A stretch of DNA of 64,000 bases from Metellina segmentata (taxonomy: Eukaryota > Arthropoda > Arachnida > Araneae > Tetragnathidae). How positions within the stretch are numbered: position 1 is the first letter of the stretch; the number at the start of each line of letters is the position of its first letter. The notes beneath the pieces are model-generated. The model was not told the origin of the DNA and ran no database searches. It saw only the letters and a list, made by a program, of their open reading frames with translations. A program made the position numbers and the translations under genes. The stretch spans positions 91,258,911-91,322,910 of the forward strand of contig OX375883.1 of NCBI GenBank assembly GCA_947359465.1, given 5' to 3'. Shown piece by piece: positions 1-10,725 of the stretch.

Positions 1-361
1 CTTAACTTTTTAACTAAAAATGTCATTTTTTTTCTTAAAAATTCCTTTTAAGAGCACATTTTTATTTATTACTAATAAACTATCATATTAAACATGACAT
101 TGCTTCCCAAAATTTTTTAAATAGTGTCTTAAGATAAGAAATCAAAAAAAAAAATCAAAGATATTGAAAAAATTGGAACGCTCGGAGCATTTTGAACTTT
201 TGTTAATTTTTTTTTTTAATTTCAAATATTTTAAAAATTAATAAATTTTTTTACACCAAATTTTTTTTTCAGGTTTAGTTTGACAATATATATTATCAGA
301 CAAAATTTTGAGCTTTTTTATTTAAAATTAAGAAAAAATATTTTTAGTGTCCACTGTAGCC
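1..361 (+). mobile_element. 3' end of TTAA-inserting Kolobok-like transposon, copy 1 (cut by window edge)
   Basis: This AT-rich stretch is about 98% the same, by eye, as 63431-63788, which is the 3' non-coding part of the transposon that encodes the transposase at 61113-62780. It ends with the inverted terminal repeat GTGTCCACTGTAGCC, followed at once by TTAA (362-365). The element therefore entered from the left and only its 3' part is visible. Differences from the other copy are a few substitutions and changes in poly-A/T length. It contains no gene. Confidence 0.85.
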
Positions 362-365
362 TTAA

Positions 366-620
366 GGCGACAGTTGTTGTCCCTGGAATATTATTTTAGA
401 ATTATCTCAACCCTTCAACACCTTGCATAAAATGGGTGTTGAGGTATGACATTCATCCATGTTTAAAATGCCTTTATTAAACTAAAACATCATTCATCCC
501 TGCTGGATGTGATGATATACTATGTATATAGTATAATATCTAAACTAGGCCACTGCGTGGCCAAAACGGCGTTGCCCGTGAAAGTTGCTTTTGTGGGGTT
601 AGGTGTGACCACTACTAACG
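366..620 (+). pseudogene. Jockey-type retrotransposon: end of reverse transcriptase and 3' tail, copy 1
   Basis: Directly after the TTAA, the + strand reads as the last residues of a Jockey-type reverse transcriptase (RRQLLSLEYYFRI), in the same place and frame as after the second composite at 63793. A stop codon follows soon in this copy (GCA TAA where the other copy reads GCA TAC). The rest is an untranslated tail. The homologous target gene lies at 58231-60669, so this is the far side of a transposon that landed inside a retrotransposon. Confidence 0.75.
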
Positions 621-666
621 CCCGCTAACCACCTGTAATTGCTAAGGATTCCCATTTGGTTTGCTA

Positions 667-790
667 TCTCTACTATTATAAAATGAAGTTATTTGAAGCT
701 TGTAACGTCTCTGTGTTGCATGTCCTGACGAATCTATGACACTTACAATAATGAAATTTGGCGCACAGGAAGTCCGCTTTTTTATAATTT
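667..790 (+). mobile_element. Helitron-like 5' end fragment
   Basis: The stretch begins A|TCTCTACTATTATAAAAT, a typical Helitron 5' start (TC after a host A). It goes on with a segment (cctgacgaatctatgacac) shared with a second copy starting at 56610. No matching 3' end (hairpin plus CTRR) on this strand could be tied to it. Known: Helitrons lack terminal inverted repeats and insert between A and T. Inferred: family membership. Confidence 0.5.
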
Positions 791-1788
791 TGTATTCCAG
801 CCCGAATTTTAAAATTTTATCTAGAACATTTTAAAATTACTTTAATGATATTTTAAATTATTATTGTTTTCCTCCGAATGGCAACAGTCTCCAATCGGTA
901 TTGACTAAATCCGTTTTTTCTGTGCGTGTGAAGCTGGCCGATTGCTGGATATCCTTTAAAAAACCGATCCTTTAAGACACCGTGGAAGATCAATATATTG
1001 CTCTTGTAGCAAATCACTGATAATGCATGGCTGTGCCAAAGGGCAATTCTTTCCCCAAGAAATGAAGATCTCATTGTCATCTAAAAGCAACTCTTCTGAG
1101 AATTGCCCGGTAGTGTTAAAATTATTATTAATCTATCGACGTTATGCGTGACACAGATGAGGCCTGAAACTACATTTTTGAACACATTGGAACCATCTGG
1201 AGCATGTATTGGAGCTAAAGATGGGAGCACCGATTATGCTTCTCACAAATCTCAATCCACCTTCACTCTGCAATGGCACGAGACTGTCAAGAAACTGATG
1301 CCAAATATTGAAGCCACCATGGTGACCAGGAAGAAAAGCCAGAGCCCCCAATTATGGGATCATAAAAAGAAAACTGCAAGTTAATACATGTGGACACTTA
1401 ATTATTTAAAAGAGACATGGAACAAAACAAAAACAGTTAAAACAATGAGAAAGGAACATCGGCAATTCAAGCAAAAAACACGACTTTTCTTCCAACACTG
1501 GTAACAATAGCTTTAATCGGCCACCAATCTTACAGTGAAAAATGCAGAGCTATAAGAGTAATAAAATTTACTTAGTGAAACATATGCTTGTTTGTAATGT
1601 GTTAATTAGACAAATTAGGTTTGTATTACTGTGCCCCATTTCATTCTGTAACACACTACCTCATCTGACACAGCTTGTAACAAAATTTTTTAATGACTAC
1701 ATAATATGAATTTAGATCATCCATTTCCTCACAACAGAACCTAAACACAATTAGCTTTACTACTAAAATATATTATTCTTTATAAGAC
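791..1788. other. Unassigned AT-rich stretch
   Basis: Open frames exist on both strands at 853-1080, 1103-1384 and 1142-1351, but they overlap each other, match no family I recognise and have no splice or promoter context. The stretch lies between two Helitron-like ends and could be Helitron-internal or captured DNA. I do not call a gene. Confidence 0.4.
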
Positions 1789-2100
1789 AAGGGGGTTCCG
1801 CCCCCTGCTCGCTATCGATCGTCAACCCCCGATGATTGCTAAGCAATCATATTTAGTTCGCTTCGCGAACTATTCTTGTCGACAATGAGGGGATTGCTTC
1901 ACAATCTATCCCCATTTGAATAGATGCTGGATTGATCCCGGACCTTTAGTACTACGTTAATTGAAGGTTCCATTCCCTTTTCACTGCGATATTTGTCCCA
2001 TGCGCCCGAGTAACGGATAATTGCCTTTCTTTGGGAGATTAGCGGATCTGTATATAAGCCGACACCGTACTTTAGCTTAAGAAAACGTTCCACAAATTCT
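1789..2100 (-). mobile_element. Helitron-like 3' end on the minus strand, with unknown ORF
   Basis: Read on the minus strand, this ends in a run of small palindromes (TTCGCGAAGCGAA, GATTGCTTAGCAATC) and a GC-rich hairpin (GGGGGCGGAACCCCC), closely like the Helitron 3' end at 18494-18578. The terminal tetranucleotide is degenerate (TTGT where the intact copy has CTAG). A 64-codon frame at 1899-2093 (-) ends just before the palindromes. I do not recognise it; it may be captured or chance coding. Confidence 0.55.
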
Positions 2101-2709
2101 CGGCTTTTACACGGAAATATACGGTAAATAAAAACAAAATGTTTTAAAAAATGTCAAGAGCAAAACATCTCATTTCCACATGAAAAAGGAAAGTGTTAAA
2201 TAAATAACATATTGTTAAAATTCAGAGGAAATCTCGTTATAATTTTAAATGTTTCAGTTGATCCGTGTTGTAATAGTACTTTCAAGATTTTCATATTCGA
2301 CTCTTGCTATGGAAACGGCGACCGAATTGGCCGGTTCTTCTGAAAACATTGCAAACTTTCTAGCGCGTACTTTCACATTTTATGAATGAACAAATTAATT
2401 AAAAAATATAACTCTGTTTATCGTCTGTGCGTGCTCCATATTTATTAACTCGTTGAACCACAAGACTTGCTATCTACCAATCACAAAGCGAATAAACCTA
2501 AAAAAGACTGAAAAAATGTCTTTTATAATAGAAAGAAGAACCACTCATGAATAAAGATAATTTAATTACGCACAAAAGTTTTAATATGTAAAAATAGAGA
2601 TTTGCTTACAGAAATGTAAATAATTATGCAAATTCTTCCAAAACACATGGAATTCTGGAAAACAAGATGGCTGACATGATTATAAGGAGTGAACGACCGC
2701 GTCCCTCGT
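2101..2709. other. 3' flank of the TGF-beta gene
   Basis: AT-rich, with no gene seen. For the minus-strand TGF-beta gene this is the 3' UTR side. An AATAAA (TTTATT at 2441-2446 on the + strand) about 265 bp past the stop codon could be its polyadenylation signal, but this is only a motif match. Confidence 0.35.
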
Positions 2710-3269
2710 TCAAACACAGCCGCACTCTTGGACGATCATGTCTTTCATCATCTTCAGCAACAACTGGGGCGGATCCGAGGCGTCGAAGTACAGCATGTGC
2801 ATCGGCTTCAGCTTAGTGGGGGTGCAGAAGGGCAGTGGAATATTACCTCTATTATTATCATTGTTGAAGCTATAGATGGCCTGGATGACGGCGTGCCAGC
2901 TGGAGAAGTGGTCGATAAAATTCCAGCAACTCCCCTGGCAGTAGTAAAACTCGGCGTAGTGGGGTGCGACTACCCAGGACCACCCGAGTTCCTCAAAGGT
3001 GACATTGAAGGATCTGGGACAGCACTCCTTGATGCAGGTGGGTTGCAGGCCGTGGAGTCGCCGGACCTTGAGCTTGAGTCGCGTCCGGCAGCAGTTACTG
3101 TCTTTGCAGGTGACGGGGAGGTTTTTGAGGTCGTCAAACTGTAGCCACTGTCGAACCCATATCGTAATGTCACGGGTCGTGTTATCGGGGAATAAGAGAC
3201 TGGCTGATATGAGTTCGGTGTCGTTGCTCAGCACCGGGTGGAACAGGACTTGCCTTCCGTCTATGCAGG
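2710..3269 (-). CDS. TGF-beta superfamily ligand (activin/TGF-beta-like), last coding exon
   Basis: This encodes the end of the prodomain and the whole C-terminal cystine-knot growth factor, a secreted ligand for TGF-beta family serine/threonine-kinase receptors. Seen: GW.WVVAPH, YYCQGSC, PTKLKPMHMLYFD and the terminal CGCV. An extra upstream cysteine pair (C..ECC) is as in the nine-cysteine activin/TGF-beta/myostatin branch. A basic KVRR just before the mature part could be the processing site. The exon opens at a good acceptor (pyrimidine-rich tract then CAG, exon from 3269) in phase 1, which matches the donor of the signal-peptide exon at 18867-19119. Oddity: the usual CC before PTK is FC (TTC TGC), so the cysteine that links the two subunits is missing. 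Which subfamily it belongs to is not decided. Confidence 0.9.
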
Positions 3270-3394
3270 CTGGAACGGAAATAAGAGAAGAACGTCGTTA
3301 GAACAGGTTGGTTGGGTTTGGCCGCATTTGACCAAGCTGTGCCAAACACAAGACAGTGTTAAGTGATGGACATACTTTGCAACGAACGCTTATA

Positions 3395-4725
3395 CTGACA
3401 TGGGGTTGGAATGGGAAAGCCTTTAATGACATGAGGTTGAAATGGGATAGCATTTATTGACTTTGGGTTGGAATGGGAAAGTCTTTACTGACATGAGGTT
3501 GAAATGGGAAAGACTTGGAGTTGTGAAATGGGAAAGACTTGGAGTTTAAATGGGAAAGCTTATATTGACTAGGGGTTGGAATGGGGAAAGCCTTTAGTGA
3601 CATGAGGTTGAAATGGGAAAGACTTGGAGTTGAAATGGGAAAGCTTATATTGACTAGGGGTTGGAATGGGGAAAGCCTTTAGTGACATGGGGTTGAAATG
3701 GGAAAGACTTGGAGTTGAAATGGGAAAGCTTATATTGACTAGGGGTTGGAATGGGGAAAGCCTTTAGTGACATGAGGTTGAAATGGGAAAGACTTGGATT
3801 TGAAATGGGAAAGCTTATATTGACTAGGGGTTGGAATGGGGAAAGCCTTTAGTGACATGAGGTTGAAATGGGAAAGACTTGGATTTGAAATGGGAAAGCT
3901 TATATTGACTAGGGGTTGGAATGGGAAAGCCTTTAGTGACATGAGGTTGAAATGGGAAAGACTTGGATTTGAAATGGGAAAGCTTATATTGACTAGGGGT
4001 TGGAATGGGAAAGCCTTTAGTGACATGAGGTTGAAATGGGAAAGACTTGGATTTGAAATGGGAAAGCTTATATTGACTAGGGGTTGGAATGGGAAAGCCT
4101 TTAGTGACATGAGGTTGAAATGGGAAAGACTTGGATTTGAAATGGGAAAGCTTATATTGACTAGGGGTTGGAATGGGAAAGCCTTTAGTGACATGAGGTT
4201 GAAATGAGATAGCCTTTATTGACTTTGGGTTGGAATGGGAAAGTCTTTACTGACATGAGGTTGAAATGGGAAAGACTTGGAGTTTAAATGGGAAAGCTTA
4301 TATTGACTAGGGGTTGGAATGGGGAAAGCCTTTAGTGACATGAGGTTGAATTGGGAAAGACTTGGAGTTGAAATGGGAAAGCTTATATTGACTAGGGGTT
4401 GGAATGGGGAAAGCCTTTAGTGACATGAGGTTGAAATGGGAAAGACTTGGAGTTGAAATGGGAAAGACTTGGAGTTGAAATGGGAAAGCTTATATTGACT
4501 AGGGGTTGGAATGGGGAAAGCCTTTAGTGACATGAGGTTGAAATGGGAAAACCTTTACTGCCATGAGGTTGAAATGGGAAGACTTTACTGACTTGAGGTT
4601 GAAATGGGAAAGCCTTTACTGACATGAGGTTGAAATGGGGAAGCCTTTACTGACTTGAGGTTGAAATGGGAAAGCCTTTACTGACTTGGGGTTGGAATGG
4701 GAAAGCTTTTACTGACATGGGTACT
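3395..4725 (+). repeat. 84-bp minisatellite made of ~28-bp sub-repeats
   Basis: About 1.3 kb of head-to-tail copies of a GGTTGAAATGGGAAAG-type sub-repeat of ~28 bp, organised for much of the array into an 84-bp unit of three variants (AAAGACTTGG.., AAAGCTTATATTGACTAG.., AAAGCCTTTAGTGACATG..). Because 84 is a multiple of 3 and the unit lacks stops in some frames, long frames appear on both strands (for example 3739-4194 and 3836-4207). They are by-products of the repeat, not genes. Edge units are more diverged than central ones. It sits in the TGF-beta intron. Confidence 0.95.
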
Positions 4726-4934
4726 GAAGTGAGAAATACGCACGTAACGGAGATCGAACCTGCGCGTGCGACAACTCCTAGGTTGCTAGAGAAATGGGCG
4801 AACCCAATGTGCGAAGGCGGACCTTGTAAGATTAGTAAATACCTGAAATGTACGGGTGGATTTTTTTTAAACATGAAATTAGTTTATGTGAAAAATATTC
4901 TTTTCTATGCCGCTGTGCCTATCTAGAAGGTCGG

Positions 4935-5035
4935 TAGGTATTTAATTAACGTCGCACTGGAGCAACACGGACTATTGGCGACATTCTGGGATTAATCCCC
5001 TATGGGAAAGAAAATGAGCCTCAAGTGGTCTAAAA
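4935..5035 (-). repeat. tRNA-derived SINE, tail fragment
   Basis: The tract GTCGCACTGGAGCAACAC and the following GGGATTAATCCCC match the 3' part of the SINE family seen more fully at 8385-8694 and 22381-22695. Only the non-tRNA tail is present, in the same orientation as those copies. Confidence 0.65.
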
Positions 5036-5476
5036 GTGGAATGCTAATATTTTCTAGAACTGCATCATAATCACCGACTATATCCATATAAAAATTAAAG
5101 ATGCAAGAGTTACAAGTGATAAACTTGATAAAGTAGTGCAAAGTAATGAAAATTAGACTGATTACGAATTCATCATATTTGCTAAATCTGTCGCTGTCCT
5201 GCTAAAGCAGATGCCTCTTTACGATGCAGTCATCTGAAAGGAACACTTTCAAACTATAAGACAAAAGCGATTGGATCTCTTAAATACATCCTGCGTATTC
5301 ACGTTATTATCATACAACTCAACGGTCGTCGTCAGTTTCCAATGAATCATGCGACAGAGAACAATACGAAGATGATTCGCAGGAGCCATCTGATATACTT
5401 TCTAAAGCTAAACTCTTGCTAAAACGACGTTTCTTACCATTTCTTCTCATGTTTAATAAAATTGTATTTAGTTCTT
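5036..5476. other. Intronic stretch with no recognised feature
   Basis: I see no gene, repeat or structured RNA here. It ends at the TTAA target site of the piggyBac element. Confidence 0.4.
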
Positions 5477-5480
5477 TTAA

Positions 5481-7645
5481 CCAATTAACGACTGACGTTG
5501 CGTTTTCGCAATATTAGTGAAAACATTTTTTTTCTTATCCCGTATTGCGTTTTTTTTATATAATTTTTTTTGTATATTGTAGACAAAGCTTCAATGTCTC
5601 CAGGGAAAAAATTGTTTTTCTCTCAATGCAAGATTTTATAAAATAAATTTCTAAAATTGTCATTTTTTTGCGGTTTTTTACTCTAATTTTGAAAAAATCT
5701 CCCATATGGAAGAACAATTCAAAGGACTTCATGAAGAGACGCTTATGTTTTGGAAACATAGTTCTGCAAAATGGCATACAAAAATAAGGTTACCATTTCG
5801 TCTTTGTTTGTATAAATATGCATTTTTTGAAATGTTGCGAAAACGCAACGCCAGTCCAAAGCAGTGTCTTTATGAACATTTGTCCGAAAATAACGGATGT
5901 CGAAGAAAACGGTTTATAACTGTGAATGAAGCTTTAGAATATATGAGAGTTAGATCATGAAGATGTTTCTGAATTTTCATCAGATGAAGACTGTCAAGGT
6001 CAAGCAGATATAGTAGTGGATTCCCCCCCCCCAGACCTCCTGACTTACTGACCGACGAGGAATGCATTGATGACGATATGTTAGGAGATAATTTGCCGTG
6101 ACCGAAACACATATCTGGTGATATCGAACTTTTTTCTTCAAAAAAACTTTAAAATTTATCGGATTCATCACAAAATGATAAATATTTGTCTAAATCAACT
6201 TAAAAAAATATTGCTTGGAGAAATTTGCCTCCCGTATACACACTAATGCCTGCTGACAAAGAAACCGTAGAAAAGCAACAAAGGAAGTAATTAAACAAAA
6301 ATTGCATGATCTAGAGCCAGCAGATGTATTTTTACAATCATACAATCAGAAACTTTTGGAGCATATTACTTAAGAAAGTATAAATATATATGCACAACAG
6401 AAAATCTTCAAAATTTTCCTCTTTCTGTTACTATATTGAAACGTTTTATAGGATTTCTGCTTTACATTGGCTATGCATGTCTTCCTCAAGAGAGACTTTA
6501 CTGTTCAGTTGCAGAAGATGTCAGTTGTCCATTAGTACGTACAGCACAAACACGTTCTATGCATACTGCTATCAAACATAATTTGCATTTAGCGGATAAC
6601 AATATATTGGATAAAACAGATAAAATGGCTAAAGTTCGTCAGTGTGTAAACATTTTAAATGCCAATTTCATGCAATGACGTGTGTTTTTTCATCAAATCT
6701 TTCTATCGATGAAGAAATAATACCTTATTTTGGTAGAATTCGTGCAAAATGTTTCTGAAAGTTAAACACGTTCATTTCGGGTACAAAGTTTGGCGTTTGT
6801 GTTCTTCTGAAGTGTATATATCATTTTGATATATACTGAGGTAAATATGCAGATAAAACGACGGATCTGGGTTAAGTGGAAACGTCATTTAAGTGTAGTC
6901 GAAGTTCCTTCAAACCACTATGTATACTTTGGCAACTTTTTACATCACATACGTTGTTGTCGAAATTGAAAAAGTCATGTTTCATGCCACTGGAATGATC
7001 AATGACAACAGATTAGGAAAATGTCCTACTACACCTGTAATCAAAATGAAAAAAGAACAACGTGGAACGCATGACTTCGTCTTTGATAAGGAGCATAGTA
7101 TTGCAGTAGTTCATTGGAACGAAAATTCCGTTGTTACTCTATGGCCACCAACTTTGATACAATCAATCCACCTTCAATGGCTTAGAGACACTAAAGAAAA
7201 TAAAGAAATCCGCATCTGTAAAGCAACCTAAACTCATCGGGGATTACAATTATACCTGTGGGGTGGACCTGCTTGATAATGTCGTTGCAATGTATAGAGT
7301 GCAAGTAAAGGGAAAGAAATGGTGTTGGCCAAGGATACCAAAAGTCATACTATCAAGAAATATCCAACAAACCAAAGATAAAGATGCAAAAACTGTAGTA
7401 GCCAAACAATAACTGTATGCAAAAAATGTAATGTGCCGTTATATAGCAAGTGCTTCAAAGATTTTCATCTTTCACAAAAGTAGTCGGTTTTGACTGACGT
7501 TGCGTTTTCGCAACATTTTGTATCTTTCATACAAATAAATGTTTTCTTCATGTTACTTTTTTTTGTCTTAATTAGACTCTAATACATCTAAAAAATTATT
7601 TTTGTTCATTTCCTTCAAGCGAAAAGTAGTGCGGTCGTTAATGGG
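5481..7645 (+). mobile_element. piggyBac-like DNA transposon, complete ends, dead transposase
   Basis: The 2165-bp element is bounded by TTAA target duplications (5477-5480 and 7646-7649) and 12-bp inverted ends: CCAATTAACGAC on the left, CCCATTAACGAC read inward from the right. Just inside both ends a subterminal motif (GACTGACGTTGCGTTTTCGC) lies in direct orientation at 5489 and 7489, and an inverted version lies at ~5831-5858. TTAA duplication and the encoded protein both indicate piggyBac, which transposes by precise cut-and-paste. It sits inside the TGF-beta intron, in the opposite orientation to that gene. Confidence 0.9.
5885..7480 (+). pseudogene. piggyBac transposase, frameshifted and interrupted
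   Basis: Pieces in several frames follow the order of a piggyBac transposase. They are an N-terminal RKRFITVNEALEYM region (~5900), the block around ERLYCSV..DVSCPLVR and LHLADNN.LDKTDKMAKVR (6436-6678), LSIDE..PYFGR (~6700), FDIY.GKYADKTTDLG (~6830), MFHATGMINDNRLGKCP (6975-7230), YTCGVDLLDNVVA (~7250) and a C-terminal cysteine-rich CKKCNVPLYSKCF (~7420). Known: the family is an RNase H-fold DDD enzyme with a C-terminal Zn-binding domain. Multiple frameshifts and stops mean it cannot make a full protein. Confidence 0.88.
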
Positions 7646-7649
7646 TTAA

Positions 7650-8384
7650 CAAAACTTACAATCTATTCAGCTTCACACACAGCTGCTTTCGACGCAATTT
7701 TTAAATGAAACTTGATCAGTTTCTATTGAAGTGTGTTAACAAAAACTGATTCAAGTCGTATACAACTTTTATTAATCAACTAAAGCGGTCAATTAAACAT
7801 GATTCATGAGAACGCCCCTTTAGTATCGATGTCGAAAATAGTTGTCAGGGGTTGGCATGAGTCAATCTCATATGACCACCTAATGAAAAATGTATTCATC
7901 TTTGTGGTCGAGTTGAGGATACAAATGGGTGTAATTTTATTTTATTATTAGACTATATTTTCTATAATTTTTATCTTGAGTTTGGCATAATATGTCCCAA
8001 GAGGACTCAATGCCACAAAACCATATCTAATCCAATCCAAATGGGTGTAATGCGAGGATATTTATGACCCTAGTTTTTCTATAATTAATCATTGAATGAC
8101 CGACGGATGAATATATTAGAGGTGGATCAGACAAGTCGGGCCTATTTTTAGCGAACTTCGAACTGGAAGAATGTAAAGGTCGTTCTCACGTCGTATAATG
8201 CGGATCTTCATATCTTTGTAAGCGTAAACATGTGCCACATATAGATTAGAAAATAAAATTTATTTAACACCTCAGCATATCGTTTAAAGGGCAATTGCGT
8301 GCATTGATGATTCTCATTTCCACGCTTCTTTCTTTAAGGGTCTATCTTGAGTGATGCGCTTGCACGACGTTTGGAAAAAGGTTG
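7650..8384. other. Intronic stretch with no recognised feature
   Basis: AT-rich DNA without a supportable ORF. The phrase tattagactatattttctataa and the segment around 7975-8040 have a repeat-like look, but I found no second copy in the window. Confidence 0.35.
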
Positions 8385-9060
8385 GGTAGGTAGTTGAATT
8401 TACGTCGCACTGGAGCAACATAACGGTACGAGAAGAATCCCGAAAGGAAAAATTCAAGGACAACGCTTCAGTTTGAACCACGGTCAGATGTCGATAGCAA
8501 CATCTGAGCTAGCACCCCACTCTCTACATTTCCACACCAACCGAACGTGAGGACTTTCGGCTACGACAGATTTAAGGAGGTGCTCCAGCCACCACTACAC
8601 CATACGCTTACAAACATCCATGCAATGACCCGGATTTGAACCAGGGACCTTTCGATCTGGAGACTAACCCATTAACCAGAGACCGGTTGGTCGGGTGGAA
8701 GTTTGGAGAGTGAGGTGCCAAGTTGACAATCTGACCGTGGTTCAACATAACGAGGCATTATCCTCGCGTCTATTGCTTCGGGATCGATTAACAACACCAT
8801 TTAGGAAGGTAGCTATTTCAAATAGCGTCACACTGGAGCAACACAATGGGCTATTGTCGACGGTACGGTATAAAACCCGAAGATCCGATGACAACACCAA
8901 GTAGTTTTGAATCATGGTCAGTTGACGAGGTTTGCACCTGAGCTGGCGTTCCTCTCTTCTACACTGCTCCGACATAAACAAAATACAAAACAGGCCAAGA
9001 CGGATGTATCTTTCACCAACCCCCACGAACACGCTCTTTAATTGGATCGTTTCGAATTCT
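8385..9060 (-). repeat. Cluster of tRNA-derived SINE copies (minus, plus, minus)
   Basis: On the minus strand, 8694 down to 8385 is a near-full SINE. It has a tRNA-like head with a B box (GGTTCAAATCC) and an A-box-like TGGTTAATGGGTTAG, a body, and a tail ending in GTTGCTCCAGTGCGACG. Next to it, 8695-8800 carries the body of the same family on the + strand (GTGGAAG..GAGTGAGGTGC, TCTGACCGTGGTTCAA). A further diverged tail and body in minus orientation runs from ~8805 (CACTGGAGCAACACAATGGG). Such SINEs are transcribed by RNA polymerase III and moved by LINE machinery. The cluster lies in the TGF-beta intron. Confidence 0.8.
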
Positions 9061-9384
9061 AAACCCTCCTGTTATTAATCTGCTAATCTTCTAACTGGTC
9101 TACCATGTTCTTGCTCGATGAAAGACATTATTTTTGTAAATTTACCTTTTTTCGAGAAGTACCTCAGGTAGTCGCAAATAATTCATACGTTAGTATGAAT
9201 ATTTGTGTCCGTTTTCTTCACTCGTGAGAAGGTCACAAAACAATTTTTGTAGGTATATATAGAACGACACAGACATTAGTAAATCAATAGCTACATGGTA
9301 AACTGAACTCACGAAAGTATTTTTGAAAATGTTTAAAGTTTAACAAATTACTGTGGAATATATTAATTTTTTAAATTTTGAGAT
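9061..9384. other. Intronic stretch with no recognised feature
   Basis: No gene or repeat family recognised. Confidence 0.35.
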
Positions 9385-9596
9385 ACATAACCTTAAACTT
9401 TGTTATATAACTTGTTATGTAATCTTAAATCTTGTTGTATGACTTGTTACATAATCTCCAACCTTGTTACATGACTTGTTACGAAATCTTAAACCTTATT
9501 TTATAAGTTTTTATGTGATCTTAAACCTTTTTATATAACTTGTTATGTAATCTTAACCCTTGTTATATAACTTGTTATGTAATCTTAAACCTTGTA
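9385..9596. repeat. Short ~37-bp minisatellite
   Basis: Five to six imperfect copies of a unit like TTGTTATATAACTTGTTATG followed by taatcttaaacc, at a period of about 37 bp. The copies are diverged, so this is an older or slowly evolving array. Confidence 0.8.
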
Positions 9597-9777
9597 AGCA
9601 GAATAATGCACTGCGACGAAAAGTTTGAGTCGCTACAATACCATTTGTAGTTTTAGTGTCATAAATTGAATTACTTATTTAAAAAAAGAGATGGACATGT
9701 GGAGAGAAAAAATGTTGTCACCAGCTGCAAGAAATTTTTTCTAACTAGAACTGGTATTTTGGATGAAATCACGTTAC

Positions 9778-9990
9778 GGTGGAGTGGTAGTATACATGAC
9801 ATTGGCGATTTCTCGCCAAATGTGGCACCCTTCAATTTATGCTGTTTTAAGGCAACCCTATTTAGAATTTTCTAGAATTGAAGACGTTCTCTGATTGGAA
9901 TTAAAACGTGCTCTGAGTAGAATTTAGACGTGCTCTGATTGGTTTAGATTTGTATTTATTGGTTAACGTTAAGCGATAACACTTCGACTG
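9778..9990. mobile_element. One arm of the TIR element family found at 40281-41598
   Basis: Starting with GGTGGAGTGGT, this matches the right arm of the Rep-carrying element read inward from 41598. Shared landmarks occur in the same order: TTTCTCGCCAAA, GGCAACCCTAT, GTTCTCTGATTGGAATTAAA and ACGTGCTCTGATTGGTTTAG. The other arm is not found nearby, so the copy is truncated. It shows that the 40-kb structure is a dispersed family rather than a one-off. Confidence 0.7.
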
Positions 9991-10725
9991 ATATATTAGA
10001 TGTAATATATAAGATCTGCTTCCACATCTTGAAAGTGAATAGCCCGTTGACTTGCTGAAGTGTGATGATAATAAACTACCCCAACCTACCATAATAAAAG
10101 TGACGCAATACTAATAGATTCTTTCATTTGAATTTTGCAGAATTTTACGGTACATGTTTGTTATTTATACTAAAGATGAAAAGGTCTGTTTTCAAATTGG
10201 GTTTCTTAGTTTCTTTGGGCGTTTAGTAAAATTCATTGTTACTTAAAAAATAAGTTTTCTGATTTGAGAATTACGGTACTTTTCTAGAAAGATATGAGAA
10301 AAATTTTAGAACTAAATGAAATAACTCATTTTTAAAAATTATTTTCCAATTGAATATAATTTCTTTTTGATACTTTAGTTTTAAAAATAATTTTTTATAA
10401 AAAATTTAAATAAAAATGTTTGTTTTTATTTTTTACTCCAATTTCTCATTGTCCTCCTGTTTTAAAATCTGTACTGAATATAATTTTGCAGAGAAATAAT
10501 TTGTTTGTTCTGACTAATTCTCTGCTTTTAAAATTCATATACGTCTTTAGAATTCAATATATCGTACCTTGGAAAAAAAAATGACCGCTGAAAATGGCAG
10601 AATATGAGAAATATCAACTTAAAGGATAGTATAAAACTTATATTGAAATGGAATAACTTTCTTTTAAATTTTAGGTAAGTATTTCTGGTGGTGACCTTCT
10701 ATTATATTCCATAGAATGGTAATAT
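9991..10725. other. AT-rich intronic stretch
   Basis: No gene seen. It ends at the ATAT target duplication of the Gypsy element. Confidence 0.35.

Noticed and set aside
2970..3301. Other ORFs over the TGF-beta exon (2689-3144 plus, 2970-3173 minus, 2999-3301 plus)
   Set aside because: Shadow frames of the recognised cystine-knot coding exon.
3739..4207. 151- and 123-codon ORFs on opposite strands
   Set aside because: Both are translations of the 84-bp minisatellite; repeat peptides with no domain.
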